64,000 nt of DNA, taken from positions 496,001 to 560,000 of the forward strand of contig NZ_FOOT01000002.1 in assembly GCF_900113285.1 (NCBI RefSeq), in the 5' to 3' direction. Positions 1-9,134 of the stretch are shown here, piece by piece. A program made the position numbers and the translations under genes. The stretch is from Pontibacter chinhatensis. GTDB lineage: Bacteria > Bacteroidota > Bacteroidia > Cytophagales > Hymenobacteraceae. How positions within the stretch are numbered: the first letter of the stretch is position 1; each line of letters begins with the position of its first letter. The notes beneath the pieces were generated by a model. The model was not told the DNA's origin, did not search any database, and saw only the letters and a list, made by a program, of their open reading frames with translations.

Positions 1-1099
1 CTACGTCGCGGTACATCACCTGAAACGTTGCCGCAATGCGCTTGTCGTCAGGGTTCTGCAGTTTCTGAATCATCCCTTCAGACATGCCCACGCGGCTTGC
101 ACCCGCTAGATAAGGATAAGCCTGCGCCACTGTCCTTGGGTTCGTTAGAGGGTCCAGCAGCAGGGTGCTGGCCTGGGTGGTGTTTACCCTGAAGTTGCCA
201 TACACGCCCATCGTGCCCTCATCCTTCTCGTAGTTGATGGCAAAGATGATTTCCTTGTTGCCAGCCTCTCTTGCCGGGTTAAACAGGTCGGCATAGTTCT
301 CCAGCAAACCAAGTCCGCCGATGGTGCCTACCTCCTCCAGTGCCTGCTGCGCCGCGGCAAAGTCAGCGCTGCCACCGCCCATATGTGTGCCCGACCAGAG
401 GTAGGCATCGCCTTTCAGGGTAAGGGTAGCGGCGCGGTTCCAGTAGATGTGCTTGGAGGTGCCGGTAAAGCCGCCGGTCAGGGCGTTATCGCTCCCAAAC
501 AGCGCCAGCGACTGATCGATGTCAGCTTTTACCTGGGCCATCACGGCGTCCGGGGTAGCCCGCTCGCGGTAGAGGTCCGCCAGCCCGCCCACCTGTGTTA
601 CGGGCTCGGTGGTCAGCGGCACGCCTCCCCAGGTTTTAAGCATCGTATAGTAGATGTAACCGCGCAAACCGTGCATCTCAGCCAGCACCCTGTTCTTCTG
701 GTCATCCGGCACCGGTGTTTGCGGGAACAGCTTAATGGCTGTGTTCAGCTTATCCAGCAGGCTGTAGAAGCCCGCCCAGTTGGTAGCCGGCACATTGTTA
801 ACGTCAATGTTATGGGTATAGTAGTTCCTGGCGCCCCCATCCTCGGACTCTGTGAAAAGACCGTCAGCCCATATCTCCGAGCGCATCTCCCCCAGCGAGA
901 ACAGCGTGCCGTGGTACGATCGGAAGGAGCCGTACACGCCATAGTATAAGGTCATGGCAGCGTTCGGGTCTGAGAGGATAACGTCCCGGTTAAGTGAGGT
1001 TTGTGGTTTCACCTCATCCAGCTGGTCGCCGCAGCCCGTGGCACCAAGCACCAACGAGAGCCCCAGCACATATTTTATACTTGAAATATATCGTTTCAT
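1..1099 (-). CDS. SusD/RagB-family outer-membrane nutrient-binding lipoprotein (3' end outside window)
   Basis: Reading the minus strand from an ATG at 1097-1099 gives an open frame of about 366 codons to the window edge. The N-terminus has a lipoprotein signal with lipobox ATGC, followed by DQLDEVKPQTSL, the usual SusD opening. Helical TPR-like segments follow (EMHGLRGYIYYTMLKTWGGV, then DAYLWSG). SusD proteins cap a SusC TonB-dependent channel and capture glycans at the cell surface. The start lies 25 nt downstream of the SusC stop, so both should be one transcript. The C-terminus, roughly a quarter of a normal SusD, is missing only because the window ends. The substrate cannot be read from the sequence. 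Confidence 0.93.
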   Translation of the reverse strand, partial: MKRYISSIKYVLGLSLVLGATGCGDQLDEVKPQTSLNRDVILSDPNAAMTLYYGVYGSFRSYHGTLFSLGEMRSEIWADGLFTESEDGGARNYYTHNIDVNNVPATNWAGFYSLLDKLNTAIKLFPQTPVPDDQKNRVLAEMHGLRGYIYYTMLKTWGGVPLTTEPVTQVGGLADLYRERATPDAVMAQVKADIDQSLALFGSDNALTGGFTGTSKHIYWNRAATLTLKGDAYLWSGTHMGGGSADFAAAQQALEEVGTIGGLGLLENYADLFNPAREAGNKEIIFAINYEKDEGTMGVYGNFRVNTTQASTLLLDPLTNPRTVAQAYPYLAGASRVGMSEGMIQKLQNPDDKRIAATFQVMYRDV

Positions 1100-1124
1100 G
1101 TTGATTTCTCTTGAAAAGCCCGTT

Positions 1125-4100
1125 TTATAGTGTCACGTTCAAACCTGTGGTGATAGTGCGCGGCAGCGCGAATCTACCCACATCGTTGCCTCCCACCTCC
1201 GGGAAATTGCCACTGTAGCCAGTAAAGTACGCCAGGTTGGTGCCGGTTACGAAGAGGCGCAGCCCCTGCAGTTTATCGCGCAGCACCCCTTGCAGGAAGG
1301 CCTGCGGCACCTGGTAGCTCAATGTGATCTCGCGCATGGCCAGGTAGTCGCCTTTCTCATAGAAGTTGGCAAAAGAGGTTGTGCTGCCACCGGCGTCCTG
1401 GAAGTAGTTGCGGCCATAGTTCGCCCAGTAGTAGCGTGGCAGAGTGCCGCTTGGGTTGTCCGGGTGCCAGGTGTTTTTCACGTCCACCGGCCCGTTCTGC
1501 GAGCCCTGCACCTGCGACAAGCCTCTGAGCTTGGACTGGTTCAGGATTGTGTGGCCCAGAGCGAAATCAAACTGTGCAAACAGGTTGAAGCCTTTCCAGC
1601 TGAAGTTTGTGCCGAAGCCGCCTTGCACAGTTGGAATAGTGCGGCCCACGAAAACCCTGTCGCGGAAGTCGATGGTGTCATTCTGGTCCAGATCGCGCCA
1701 GCGGGCATCGCCCAGCAGCTTCACTTTCTTATCGCGGTGCGGCAGGTAAGCGTTATACAAGTTAGCATCTGCCTCCAGGTCAGCCTCTGTCAGGTACAGG
1801 CCATCATAGATAGGCGCCCAGATCTCATCCAGGCCTACGCGCTTGCCTTCCTGCAAACCAGCCACATGCACCCGCTTGCCGCTTGCCGGGTCATATACTT
1901 CTATGGTGCTTTGCCTGTTGTTCTCCAGGCCGTTGTCAGGCAGTTTTTTAGCGTAGTTCTTCACGTGGAAGAAGTTGGCGCTCACATCCCAGCTGAAGCC
2001 ATCCGGCTGCGCAGGACGAATCACGTTTGCCCTTACCTCCAGCTCTACCCCGCGGTTCTGCAGCTGGCCCAGGTTGGTGGTAAAGCTGCCGTATCCCGTC
2101 CAGCTAGGGATGCCCAGCGAGGTAATCTTGTCGTAGATGTCGCGGATAAAGTAGTCGCCGATAACAGTGATGCGGTTCTCGAACAGGCCCAGGTCTAAAC
2201 CAAAGTTGAGCGAGGATGCACGCTCCCACTTCAGGGCGGTGTTCAGCAGGAAGTTAGGCGCAAAGCCTGCCTGCCCACCGTAGATGCCGGTGCCCCCATA
2301 CGTAGCAGCTGTGGCAAAGTCGCTCAGCGGCTCGATGCTACCGTTCTGTCCCCAACTCACACGCGGCTTAATGGTGCTGATGTAGTCGCTGATGCCGGAA
2401 TTAGTGAAGAAAGCTTCGTTATGCAGGTTCCAGCCAGCAGAAATGCCCGGGAAAAGGCCGTAGCGGTTATCCGCCAGGCGCGAAGTTCCGTCGTAACGCA
2501 TGTTCACGTTCAGCAGGTAGCGCGAGTCGTAATCGTAGGTAACGCGGCCGATACCGGACACCAGGCGGTTCCAGGAGTAGAAGCCGGAGTATGGAATACC
2601 CACCGCCTCAGTAGAGGCTGACAAGTATGGGATAAAGTCGGTGGAAGCACCGCGGGCCGAGGCACTGAACTGGTAGAAACGTGAGTCGAAATACTCCCCG
2701 CCACCCAGCACGCTCAGCGTGTGTTTGCCAAAGGTATTGTCATACTGCAAAAAGGCGTTGTAGGAGTACTGATTGGCACGCGGAAGGGTATACGAGGCGT
2801 TTCTGGTGTTGATGAAGGCGCCGCCCGTTCCGTTCTGGTAGGCCTTGGTAAAGCTCTCGTAGCTGGTATAGCGCATAAAACCAGAGGCAGAGGCCATGGC
2901 CTTCAGCTGCGGCAATATGCGGTACTCCAGGTTCAGGCTACCGGAGAAGCGCTGCTCCTCGTTCTTGTTTACGAACTTATCCTGCAGGTAAAGCGGGTTG
3001 CCCAGCGTGCCGCCGTCTACGCCAGGCAGTATTGCACCTGTCACGTCATGCGTGAAGCGCGCTGTTGGAGCGATGCCACCAAAACGTTGAATCAAGCCGC
3101 CAGTCAGGCCGCCGCCTGCATCTGCCGTTAGGTAAGACGGTGTGTTTTTATCGTTGTAGGCCGAAAGGTTCAGGTTGATTTTGAAGTCCTCGTTCACATC
3201 CAGCCCACCGTTGAAGTTCAGGTTATACCTTTTCAGGGAGGAGCCTACTACCATTCCCACATCCTTTACAGTACCAACGCCCAAGGCAAAAGTACCTTTA
3301 TCGCCACCGCCCGAGAAGTTGATGTAATGCTCCTGCAGCGAGCTCTCCTGCAGAATCATATCCTCCAGCTCCCTTTGAGAAGTAGAGCGGTACAGGATAC
3401 TATCCATTTGCCCTGTACCAAAGGGGTTCTTATCAACCAGCAGGTTCCACATCGGGTCGTTCAGCAGGTGCCTGTTGTTACCGCTTACCAGTTGTGTGGA
3501 GTATTTGCCGTCTGGTGCCGCCCAGGCAGGGCTCTGCGCCCATCCCCAGGAGCCAGTCAGCTGGTTGCGGGCGTTATTCGCCTCAGCCGTGTTACCATCT
3601 TTCATGGCGGCCTCATACCGGCTGCCCAGGCCCCTTCTGTTCCAGAGAATGTAATCCTCCGCGCTCATGAAGTCTATCGGGTTGCGGCGGATGTAGTTTT
3701 GGGCGTGCTTCAGGCTATAGGTTACCTGCGCGCGGCCTTTCTTGCCTTTCTTGGTCGTGATCAGGATAACACCGTTGGCTGCTCTCGCTCCATAAATAGC
3801 GGTAGAGGCAGCGTCCTTCAGCACGTTAATGGATTCGATATCTTCGGAGTTGACACCATATAAGGAGGGGAAAATCACTCCGTCCACAATCACAAGCGGA
3901 GAGCCTGAGCCGTTAAAGTTGGTGCCACCCCGGAAGGTGATATTAGGCGTAGCGCCCGGCTGGCCTGATGTCTGCTGCACCCGCAAGCCCGTAACCGTGC
4001 CCTGCAGGGCCGTGGCCACGTTGGTGCGCGGCGCCGACTCCAGCACTTTGTTGTCTACAGTAGAAACGGCGCCGGTAAGCGTCTCGCGGCTCTGGGTACC

Positions 4101-4442
4101 GTATCCTACCACCACCACTTCGCCAAGCTTGGCTGTAGCCGGAGACAGGGCAATCTCCAAAGTTTCGGTGTTGGCTGGTACGGTTACTTCCCGCGCCTCA
4201 AAGCCCAGGTACCTTACCACGAGCACATCCCCTGCGGCCGCCCGAATGGTAAAGGCGCCTTCTACATCCGTCTGGGTGCCGCGGTCTGTACCTTTTATGT
4301 TTAAGCTTACCCCGATCAGTGGTAACTTATCTTCAGAAGAAATCACCCGCCCGCTGACTGTCGTCCCTTGGGCGAATAGTTGGGGAGCCATGAGCAGACA
4401 TATCCCCCAGAGGAATAGCCTGAGTAATGGTTTAAGTTTCAT
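1125..4442 (-). CDS. SusC/RagA-family TonB-linked outer-membrane receptor
   Basis: This 1105-residue protein has a signal peptide ending near FAQG at residue 25. A carboxypeptidase-regulatory-like beta-sandwich follows (about 28-105), then the conserved KLGEVVVVGYGTQ segment (about 106-118), a plug domain with VVIDGV- and IESINVLKDAAST-type motifs (about 120-235), and a long beta-barrel ending in TTGLNVTL. This is the SusC order, and the length is typical. It imports oligosaccharides or similar ligands using TonB energy together with the SusD encoded immediately downstream. It is divergent from a FadR-type regulator whose candidate operators overlap its promoter. The ligand is unknown. Confidence 0.97.
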   Translation of the reverse strand: MKLKPLLRLFLWGICLLMAPQLFAQGTTVSGRVISSEDKLPLIGVSLNIKGTDRGTQTDVEGAFTIRAAAGDVLVVRYLGFEAREVTVPANTETLEIALSPATAKLGEVVVVGYGTQSRETLTGAVSTVDNKVLESAPRTNVATALQGTVTGLRVQQTSGQPGATPNITFRGGTNFNGSGSPLVIVDGVIFPSLYGVNSEDIESINVLKDAASTAIYGARAANGVILITTKKGKKGRAQVTYSLKHAQNYIRRNPIDFMSAEDYILWNRRGLGSRYEAAMKDGNTAEANNARNQLTGSWGWAQSPAWAAPDGKYSTQLVSGNNRHLLNDPMWNLLVDKNPFGTGQMDSILYRSTSQRELEDMILQESSLQEHYINFSGGGDKGTFALGVGTVKDVGMVVGSSLKRYNLNFNGGLDVNEDFKINLNLSAYNDKNTPSYLTADAGGGLTGGLIQRFGGIAPTARFTHDVTGAILPGVDGGTLGNPLYLQDKFVNKNEEQRFSGSLNLEYRILPQLKAMASASGFMRYTSYESFTKAYQNGTGGAFINTRNASYTLPRANQYSYNAFLQYDNTFGKHTLSVLGGGEYFDSRFYQFSASARGASTDFIPYLSASTEAVGIPYSGFYSWNRLVSGIGRVTYDYDSRYLLNVNMRYDGTSRLADNRYGLFPGISAGWNLHNEAFFTNSGISDYISTIKPRVSWGQNGSIEPLSDFATAATYGGTGIYGGQAGFAPNFLLNTALKWERASSLNFGLDLGLFENRITVIGDYFIRDIYDKITSLGIPSWTGYGSFTTNLGQLQNRGVELEVRANVIRPAQPDGFSWDVSANFFHVKNYAKKLPDNGLENNRQSTIEVYDPASGKRVHVAGLQEGKRVGLDEIWAPIYDGLYLTEADLEADANLYNAYLPHRDKKVKLLGDARWRDLDQNDTIDFRDRVFVGRTIPTVQGGFGTNFSWKGFNLFAQFDFALGHTILNQSKLRGLSQVQGSQNGPVDVKNTWHPDNPSGTLPRYYWANYGRNYFQDAGGSTTSFANFYEKGDYLAMREITLSYQVPQAFLQGVLRDKLQGLRLFVTGTNLAYFTGYSGNFPEVGGNDVGRFALPRTITTGLNVTL

Positions 4443-4466
4443 AAGATGAGAGGTTAAGGTTATTGA

Positions 4467-4485
4467 CTTATGTATGACATAATAA
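4467..4485. promoter_or_regulatory. Candidate GntR/FadR operator in the susC promoter
   Basis: The site reads CTTATGTATGACATAATAA and contains the perfect inverted repeat TTATGT-ATG-ACATAA at 4468-4482. The core GTnnnAC is the recognition pattern known for FadR-subfamily GntR regulators. It lies just downstream of the predicted -7 element of the leftward susC promoter, where a bound repressor would block initiation. A sister site in the regulator's own leader (4587-4605) matches at 13 of 19 positions. The assignment to the adjacent regulator is inference. Confidence 0.5.
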
Positions 4486-4514
4486 ACATAAGAGACTTTA
4501 TCTTGAATCCCAAA
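4483..4514 (-). promoter_or_regulatory. Predicted Bacteroidota promoter of the susC-susD pair
   Basis: On the minus strand a TTTG (-33 type) element at 4511-4514 is followed after 20 nt by TATGTTTA at 4483-4490. This resembles the TTTG-N19-TAnnTTTG promoter of the primary sigma factor in this phylum, with the last base of the -7 element off consensus. Transcription would start near 4476, giving a leader of about 35 nt before the susC ATG. Confidence 0.45.
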
Positions 4515-4559
4515 AAAAATCCGTAACTTTTTCTTAAAACAACTTTTCCTTAGTTGTAG

Positions 4560-4567
4560 TAACTTTG
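4560..4567 (+). promoter_or_regulatory. Predicted -7 element of the GntR regulator promoter
   Basis: TAACTTTG matches the Bacteroidota -7 consensus TAnnTTTG exactly, 47 nt upstream of the regulator's ATG. No clear TTG-type -33 element is visible at the usual distance, which fits a regulated or weak promoter. The second GTnnnAC site lies downstream, in the predicted leader, as expected for autoregulation. Confidence 0.35.
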
Positions 4568-4586
4568 TAAATTGACTATTAACAAA

Positions 4587-4605
4587 CTTAAGTTAGACAT
4601 ATAAG
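4587..4605. promoter_or_regulatory. Second candidate GntR/FadR operator, in the regulator leader
   Basis: The site reads CTTAAGTTAGACATATAAG, with core GT-TAG-AC. It shares 13 of 19 positions, including CTTA, GT and GACATA, with the site at 4467-4485. It lies 8 nt upstream of the regulator's start codon, so binding there would shut off the regulator's own gene. This is a pattern-based prediction only. Confidence 0.42.
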
Positions 4606-4613
4606 GCATAAGC

Positions 4614-5318
4614 ATGGAGTCTCCGTTTAATAAGATAGGTGCTATCGATACCAGTTCGCTGGTTGACAAAGTAGAAATGAACTTACTTGAGCTGCTGGTG
4701 CAGCAGAACCTCAAGGTAGGGGATGCCATACCGAAGGAAATGGAGCTTGCGGCCACCCTGGGCGTTAGCCGCACCGTGATAAGAGAAGCTTTGCTGCGCC
4801 TGCGGATGATAGGCCTGATTGAGTCTAAGAAACACCGGGGCGCTGTGATTACAAACCCGGACCTGCTGTCGATGCTGGAGAAGCGCCTGATACCTCAGGT
4901 GCTCGATAACGCAACGCTTCGGGAGGTGTTTGAGCTGCGCCTGGTACTGGAAATCGGCATGGCAGACTTTATAATGGAGCGCGTTACGAAGGAAGATATT
5001 GAGGAGCTGAAAGAAATTGTGGCAAACGAGCCAGACCTTTCCGACTCTACGATTTTTCAGGTGCAGCACGAGATATCCTTCCATGGCAAGCTCTACGAGA
5101 TATCCGGTAATACCACCTTAAAGAAGTTTCAGAGCATGCTGCTGCCTGTGTTTGATTATGTGCAGCGCAGCGGGCTGCTGAATATGGATGTACCTGTCCG
5201 CAAGTTCGTGTCCCATAAGGGGCTGGTGGATATTATAGAACATGGTTCGGCTGAGATGCTGCGCAATGGCATGCGCAACCACCTGGACAACCATTTTGCT
5301 AGACTTCTTGGCAAGTAG
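4614..5318 (+). CDS. FadR-subfamily GntR transcriptional regulator
   Basis: This 234-residue cytosolic DNA-binding protein has a winged helix-turn-helix at about residues 15-85 (IPKEMELAATLGVSRTVIRE, then LRLRMIGLIESKKHRGAVI). An all-helical FCD ligand-binding domain follows (about 95-230), with the R-x-x-L-E pattern in FELRLVLEIG and histidines at HEISFHGKLYE that usually hold a metal and an organic-acid ligand. FCD regulators typically sense sugar acids or other carboxylates. It is divergent from the SusCD pair and most simply represses it until the ligand appears. The two GTnnnAC sites between the genes support this. No catabolic enzymes lie beside it in the window, so the inducer is unknown. 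Confidence 0.93.
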   Translation: MESPFNKIGAIDTSSLVDKVEMNLLELLVQQNLKVGDAIPKEMELAATLGVSRTVIREALLRLRMIGLIESKKHRGAVITNPDLLSMLEKRLIPQVLDNATLREVFELRLVLEIGMADFIMERVTKEDIEELKEIVANEPDLSDSTIFQVQHEISFHGKLYEISGNTTLKKFQSMLLPVFDYVQRSGLLNMDVPVRKFVSHKGLVDIIEHGSAEMLRNGMRNHLDNHFARLLGK

Positions 5319-5585
5319 CCTGCAAGTATGTTTTTATACTTCCAGCCTGACACGGGCCAGTGGCTAGGTTTAAGCTCTCCTATACTTTGTACTGGCTGGC
5401 TAGCGGGCTAAAGCGGTTGAGTGAGAGTATAAATCTGCTTTACAGCCAGGCGCTGCGCTCAAGGGTGAGGTATGAAAGGAGGCTTAATTGGTGTGAGGAG
5501 CGAATGGTTGAGGTACCGGGCTACCCTAAGTCATATCACCTGGTAAGTTAACTATTAAAAGTATAGACTGAAGTATAAGCTAAAT

Positions 5586-5622
5586 TGGGCCGGGGCTGTG
5601 AGTTAGCTCCGGCCCAGTTTTT
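5586..5622 (+). terminator. Rho-independent terminator in the 5319-5750 gap
   Basis: An 11-bp hairpin pairs TGGGCCGGGGC (5586-5596) with GCTCCGGCCCA (5606-5616) and is followed by GTTTTT, so it ends rightward transcription, most likely from the GntR gene 268 nt upstream. The rest of the 5319-5750 gap holds several AAGTATA words but no gene I can support. Confidence 0.7.
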
Positions 5623-5750
5623 ATATTAAGCCCGTCTTCAAAGTATAATAAAGTATAATTTGTAGCCGCCATTGCTACTACTTGCATGGCGGAAGCGCCA
5701 ACTTGCTGAGAGCACGGACAATTAAGCGCCTTTCTCTCACCTCTCGGGCC

Positions 5751-6422
5751 TTACTGTAGCGCCTTCTGCACCGCCTGGAGCACCAGTGGCTCCATCACGG
5801 CATAGCCCTTGAGGTTGGGGTGCACGCCGTCGCCGGAGTACTCCTTTTTCAGTCCCTGCTCCTTGTCTGCCATGGCTGGGAAGTAGTCCAGGTAGATGAA
5901 GCCTTGCTCAGCCGCGTACTGCTTCATCCACGCGTTCACCTGGGCGATCATGCCCACCGCGTCGGCCTCCTTCTTCCACGGGTACTCCTTCACAGGCAAA
6001 ATCGAGCTCAGCACCACCTTTACCCCGTTGGCCTTCGCCAACTGAGCCATGGCCGCCAGGTTGTCGGTTATCATCTTCACTGTGGAGGGGCCGGTGTTGC
6101 CTGCAATGTCGTTGGTGCCGGCCAGGATAACGACCACCTCCGGCTTCAGGTCAAGCACGTCGGGGGTGAAGCGGATGAGCATCTGGGGCGTGGTCTGCCC
6201 CCCTATACCCCTGCCCACGAAGCCGTTCTTTTCGAAGAACTCCGGCCGCTGCTGCCACCAGCCCTCGGTGATGGAATTGCCCATGAACACGGCCCTGGGG
6301 CGTGTGGCAGAGGCCAGGACCTCCTGGTTGGCGGCCTCGTACTTCTTCAGGTTGGGCCAGTCCTGGGCAAAGGCGGTTGCTGTCATCATAAAGAGCGCCA
6401 AAGGCAGTAGGATTCGCTTCAT
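5751..6422 (-). CDS. Secreted SGNH/GDSL-type hydrolase (canonical motif order)
   Basis: This 223-residue protein has a signal peptide ending at AFAQ (about residue 20). The SGNH blocks appear in the normal order: block I as GNSITEGW (about 48-55), block II glycine in GRGIGGQTT (about 70-78), block III as GTNDIAGN (about 102-109), and the catalytic Asp-His pair in SGDGVHPN near the C-terminus. The nucleophile is the serine of GNS. Asn in place of Asp in that motif is common in Bacteroidota members. Such enzymes remove acetyl or other acyl groups from sugars or lipids in the periplasm. The gene stands alone between two operons, so its partner pathway is not evident. Compare the permuted SGNH protein at 33519-34247. 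Confidence 0.9.
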   Translation of the reverse strand: MKRILLPLALFMMTATAFAQDWPNLKKYEAANQEVLASATRPRAVFMGNSITEGWWQQRPEFFEKNGFVGRGIGGQTTPQMLIRFTPDVLDLKPEVVVILAGTNDIAGNTGPSTVKMITDNLAAMAQLAKANGVKVVLSSILPVKEYPWKKEADAVGMIAQVNAWMKQYAAEQGFIYLDYFPAMADKEQGLKKEYSGDGVHPNLKGYAVMEPLVLQAVQKALQ

Positions 6423-6782
6423 GGTTTTATGTTATGTTCCTAAGTATGTGGAGCTACAACAGGGCGGTAGCAGAAAACATCGCGCCCGGATGCACCACGT
6501 AAAACATCATTTTACGCTTATAAATCTATATATTTTAATTAGATTAACAAGACCTGCTTCCATCCTCTGAAAAACTTTTTACCAGAGGATACTTACGGAT
6601 TCGGCGTTTAGGAACAGGAAGCTGGCGTTCAATACGTGTGCTTAATTTGAAGACGTAGGCTTGGTCCCCAATACAACTTTGTCCAAGCAAACTACAGCTT
6701 TGTCCATTGCACTTCCGCTGCTTATCGCAGACGTTCGTACTCACCTACTATTCCGGAACAGGGGCAGTTTCTAGTATGCTCG
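6423..6782. other. Intergenic stretch without a supported gene
   Basis: This roughly 360-nt gap separates the SGNH hydrolase start from the terminator of the molybdenum-hydroxylase operon. A 66-codon frame on the minus strand (6544-6744) is rich in Arg, Cys and Ser, has no recognisable motif and is unlikely to be a gene. The promoter of the SGNH gene must lie near 6430-6500, but no TAnnTTTG element stood out. Confidence 0.5.
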
Positions 6783-6825
6783 AAAACACAAGAGCCTGCA
6801 TAGTTATGTTTGCAGGCTCTTGTGT
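6783..6825 (-). terminator. Terminator of the PaoABC-type operon
   Basis: A 15-bp perfect stem (6786-6800 with 6811-6825, ACACAAGAGCCTGCA and its complement) encloses a 10-nt loop. On the minus strand it runs into TTTT. It lies about 90 nt beyond the stop of the large molybdenum subunit. Confidence 0.75.
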
Positions 6826-6914
6826 GCGCGAGATGTCATAAGCCTAAATCGTCTATTGAACAGCTATACTTTGTTCACCCATACTTATACTTATGTAAGG
6901 TTCCTATGCTTTAG

Positions 6915-9134
6915 TTACAACAGCTTATCCAATGTAATCGGCAGCTCCCTAATTCGCTTGCCGGTTGCATGGAAAACAGCGTTGGCAATGGCAGGGGCTA
7001 CACTTACAATACCTATCTCTCCCAAGCCTTTCGCCCCAATAGGGTTCACGTGCTCATCTTTTTCTTCTACAAAGATGACCTCCATGTCATGTACATCGGC
7101 GTTTACGGGAACATGGTATTTGTCCAGATCATGGTTTATAAAGCGTCCCAGATTATTATCCATTACGGTTTCTTCTTCCAGCGCCGCACCGATTCCCCAT
7201 ACCATACCACCCAAGATCTGGCTTCGGGCTGTTTTAGGGTTTATGATGCGGCCACCGGCAATGGCACTCACCACACGCGTAACTTTTACAGTTCCCAGGT
7301 CTTCGTCTACCTTTACTTCCACAAAGGTGGCTGAATGCGCATAAGGTGAAAATTTCTCCTGTCCTTCCACCGGTTTGCTGGTTACTTTTTCCTCTATTGC
7401 CTGCCCCCCGTTCTGCTTCAGGGCATCTAAAATAGAGACCGTTTTAGACGGATCGGTATTCAGGCTAATCTTACCATCAGCAAAGGTAACCTCATCCAAT
7501 CCCACATTCGCCACAGGTGAGTTTTCCAGCTGCTGCGCCAGGTCTAAAAGCTTTTCACGCACTTTGTCACAGACTGCTTTTACGGCTGAGCCGACAGAGG
7601 AAACCGTCCACGATCCTCCTTCCAAAGGGGATTTTGGCAAAGAAGAGTCTCCGAGTTGGAAGGTCACATTTTCCAGGGGAAGCCCGACTGTATCGGCAGC
7701 TATCTGTGTCATGGCGGTGTAGGTACCGGTCCCGATATCGGCAGTGGCGCTCCCCACAGTTAGTTTACCATCAGGCGTTAACGTAGCCTTGGCCTCGGCC
7801 TCCTGTTGCTTTGCTTCCCAGGCTCCGTGGGCCATTCCCCAGCCAACCAGGTTGTGCCCCTCTTTCATCGACCTTGGCTCCGGATTGCGTTTGCTCCAGC
7901 CAAATTTTTCAGCTCCCTGCCGGTAACATTCCTTCAGCTCTTTACTGGAGAAAAGCTTGTCCTTGTTCTGGTCTTTTTCAGCGTAATTCTTCAGCCTGAA
8001 CTCCAGCGGGTCCATGCCCAGTTTATAGGCCATTTCATCCATGGCACACTCCATCGCATAGATACCCGTAGTACCACCCGGTGCACGCATATCCAGCGGG
8101 GTATACACATCCAACCCCACTAGTTTATGGCTCAGCTTCACGTTATCGCACTTGTACAGTACGCCAGGCCAGATCACCACATCCTCTGAGTAATCCTCGA
8201 ACTTTGAGGTCTCGGCAAACACATCCTGTTGGATTGCCTGCAGCTTGCCATCCTCTGAGGCGCCTATCGCAAAACGTTGAACCGTTTTGGGCCGGTGGCC
8301 AAAGGAGAACATCTGCTGCCGCGTAAGCACCACCCTGACAGAGCGCTTGAGCTGGAGCGCCGCCAACACTGCCAGGAACAACTGGTACTGCGGGCGCAGT
8401 CCAGAACCGAACGCACCGCCCACAAAAGGAGAAATCACGCGCACGTGCGCTTCATCCAGGCCAAAGGCATTGGTTAAATACTTCTGGCTGTTCTGTACGC
8501 CCTGGATTTTGTCATACACCGTAATTCTTCCATCTCCCTCCCATACAACTGTAGAAGCATGCATCTCCATCGGGTTGTGATGCTCGCTTGGGTGCGCATA
8601 TGTCTGTTCAATTTTTACGGCAGCTTCTGCCAGGGCTTCCTCCGGCTTGCCCCTAGGGTCTTGTGGCGGCGTAGATTTATACTTTTTAGGCTTATAAGCC
8701 TTTTCCATATTGGCATTAAAGTCTGATTCAAATTCATCGGGCTCATACACCACTTCTACAAGTGTGGCGGCATAGCGCGCCAGCTCAAAGGTTTCTGCCA
8801 CAACCAGGGCAATGGGTTGCATACTGAACTGTATCTCGCTTTTGTAGAGCGGCCGGAACGGCGAACCAGGCGGTGAATCTTCGTCCTGATAATTCTTATC
8901 TCCCCAAACATAACCGGGTCTGTTTTCGTGGGTGAATACCTCCAACACCCCATCCAGGGCCAGGGCTTTACTGGTATCTATACTTTTTATCGTTCCCCTT
9001 GCGATGGCACTGTTCAACACAAAGCCATAGGCCAGATTCGGGGCATTGAACTCAGCAGCATACTTTGCTTCGCCGGTTACTTTTGCGCGACCATCTACAC
9101 GGTTGGATGGTTTTCCTATCTGTTCTGTCTTCAT
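6915..9134 (-). CDS. Xanthine dehydrogenase-family molybdopterin-binding subunit (PaoC/YagR-like)
   Basis: This 739-residue large subunit belongs to a molybdenum hydroxylase. The N-terminus (NRVDGRAKVTGEAKYAAEFN) is the hammerhead domain. It is followed by the Mo-binding domains with PFVGGAFGSGL (about 240-250), a glycine-rich QGV-type turn, and the C-terminal KGLGEIGIV segment, whose Glu is the expected catalytic base. There is no Tat signal, in contrast to the second enzyme at 17891. It is the last gene of a three-gene set, and its ATG overlaps the FAD-subunit stop in an ATGA junction. PaoABC enzymes oxidise aldehydes to acids using a cytosine-dinucleotide cofactor, consistent with the MocA and XdhC genes nearby. 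The substrate is inferred only from family. Confidence 0.93.
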   Translation of the reverse strand: MKTEQIGKPSNRVDGRAKVTGEAKYAAEFNAPNLAYGFVLNSAIARGTIKSIDTSKALALDGVLEVFTHENRPGYVWGDKNYQDEDSPPGSPFRPLYKSEIQFSMQPIALVVAETFELARYAATLVEVVYEPDEFESDFNANMEKAYKPKKYKSTPPQDPRGKPEEALAEAAVKIEQTYAHPSEHHNPMEMHASTVVWEGDGRITVYDKIQGVQNSQKYLTNAFGLDEAHVRVISPFVGGAFGSGLRPQYQLFLAVLAALQLKRSVRVVLTRQQMFSFGHRPKTVQRFAIGASEDGKLQAIQQDVFAETSKFEDYSEDVVIWPGVLYKCDNVKLSHKLVGLDVYTPLDMRAPGGTTGIYAMECAMDEMAYKLGMDPLEFRLKNYAEKDQNKDKLFSSKELKECYRQGAEKFGWSKRNPEPRSMKEGHNLVGWGMAHGAWEAKQQEAEAKATLTPDGKLTVGSATADIGTGTYTAMTQIAADTVGLPLENVTFQLGDSSLPKSPLEGGSWTVSSVGSAVKAVCDKVREKLLDLAQQLENSPVANVGLDEVTFADGKISLNTDPSKTVSILDALKQNGGQAIEEKVTSKPVEGQEKFSPYAHSATFVEVKVDEDLGTVKVTRVVSAIAGGRIINPKTARSQILGGMVWGIGAALEEETVMDNNLGRFINHDLDKYHVPVNADVHDMEVIFVEEKDEHVNPIGAKGLGEIGIVSVAPAIANAVFHATGKRIRELPITLDKLL

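Noticed and set aside
5360..5551. 63-codon rightward frame
   Set aside because: It has no domain, no signal and no conserved neighbour, and it precedes a terminator that fits the GntR transcript. Probably chance.
6544..6744. 66-codon leftward frame
   Set aside because: The composition is rich in Arg, Cys and Ser without any recognisable motif. There is no evidence of coding.
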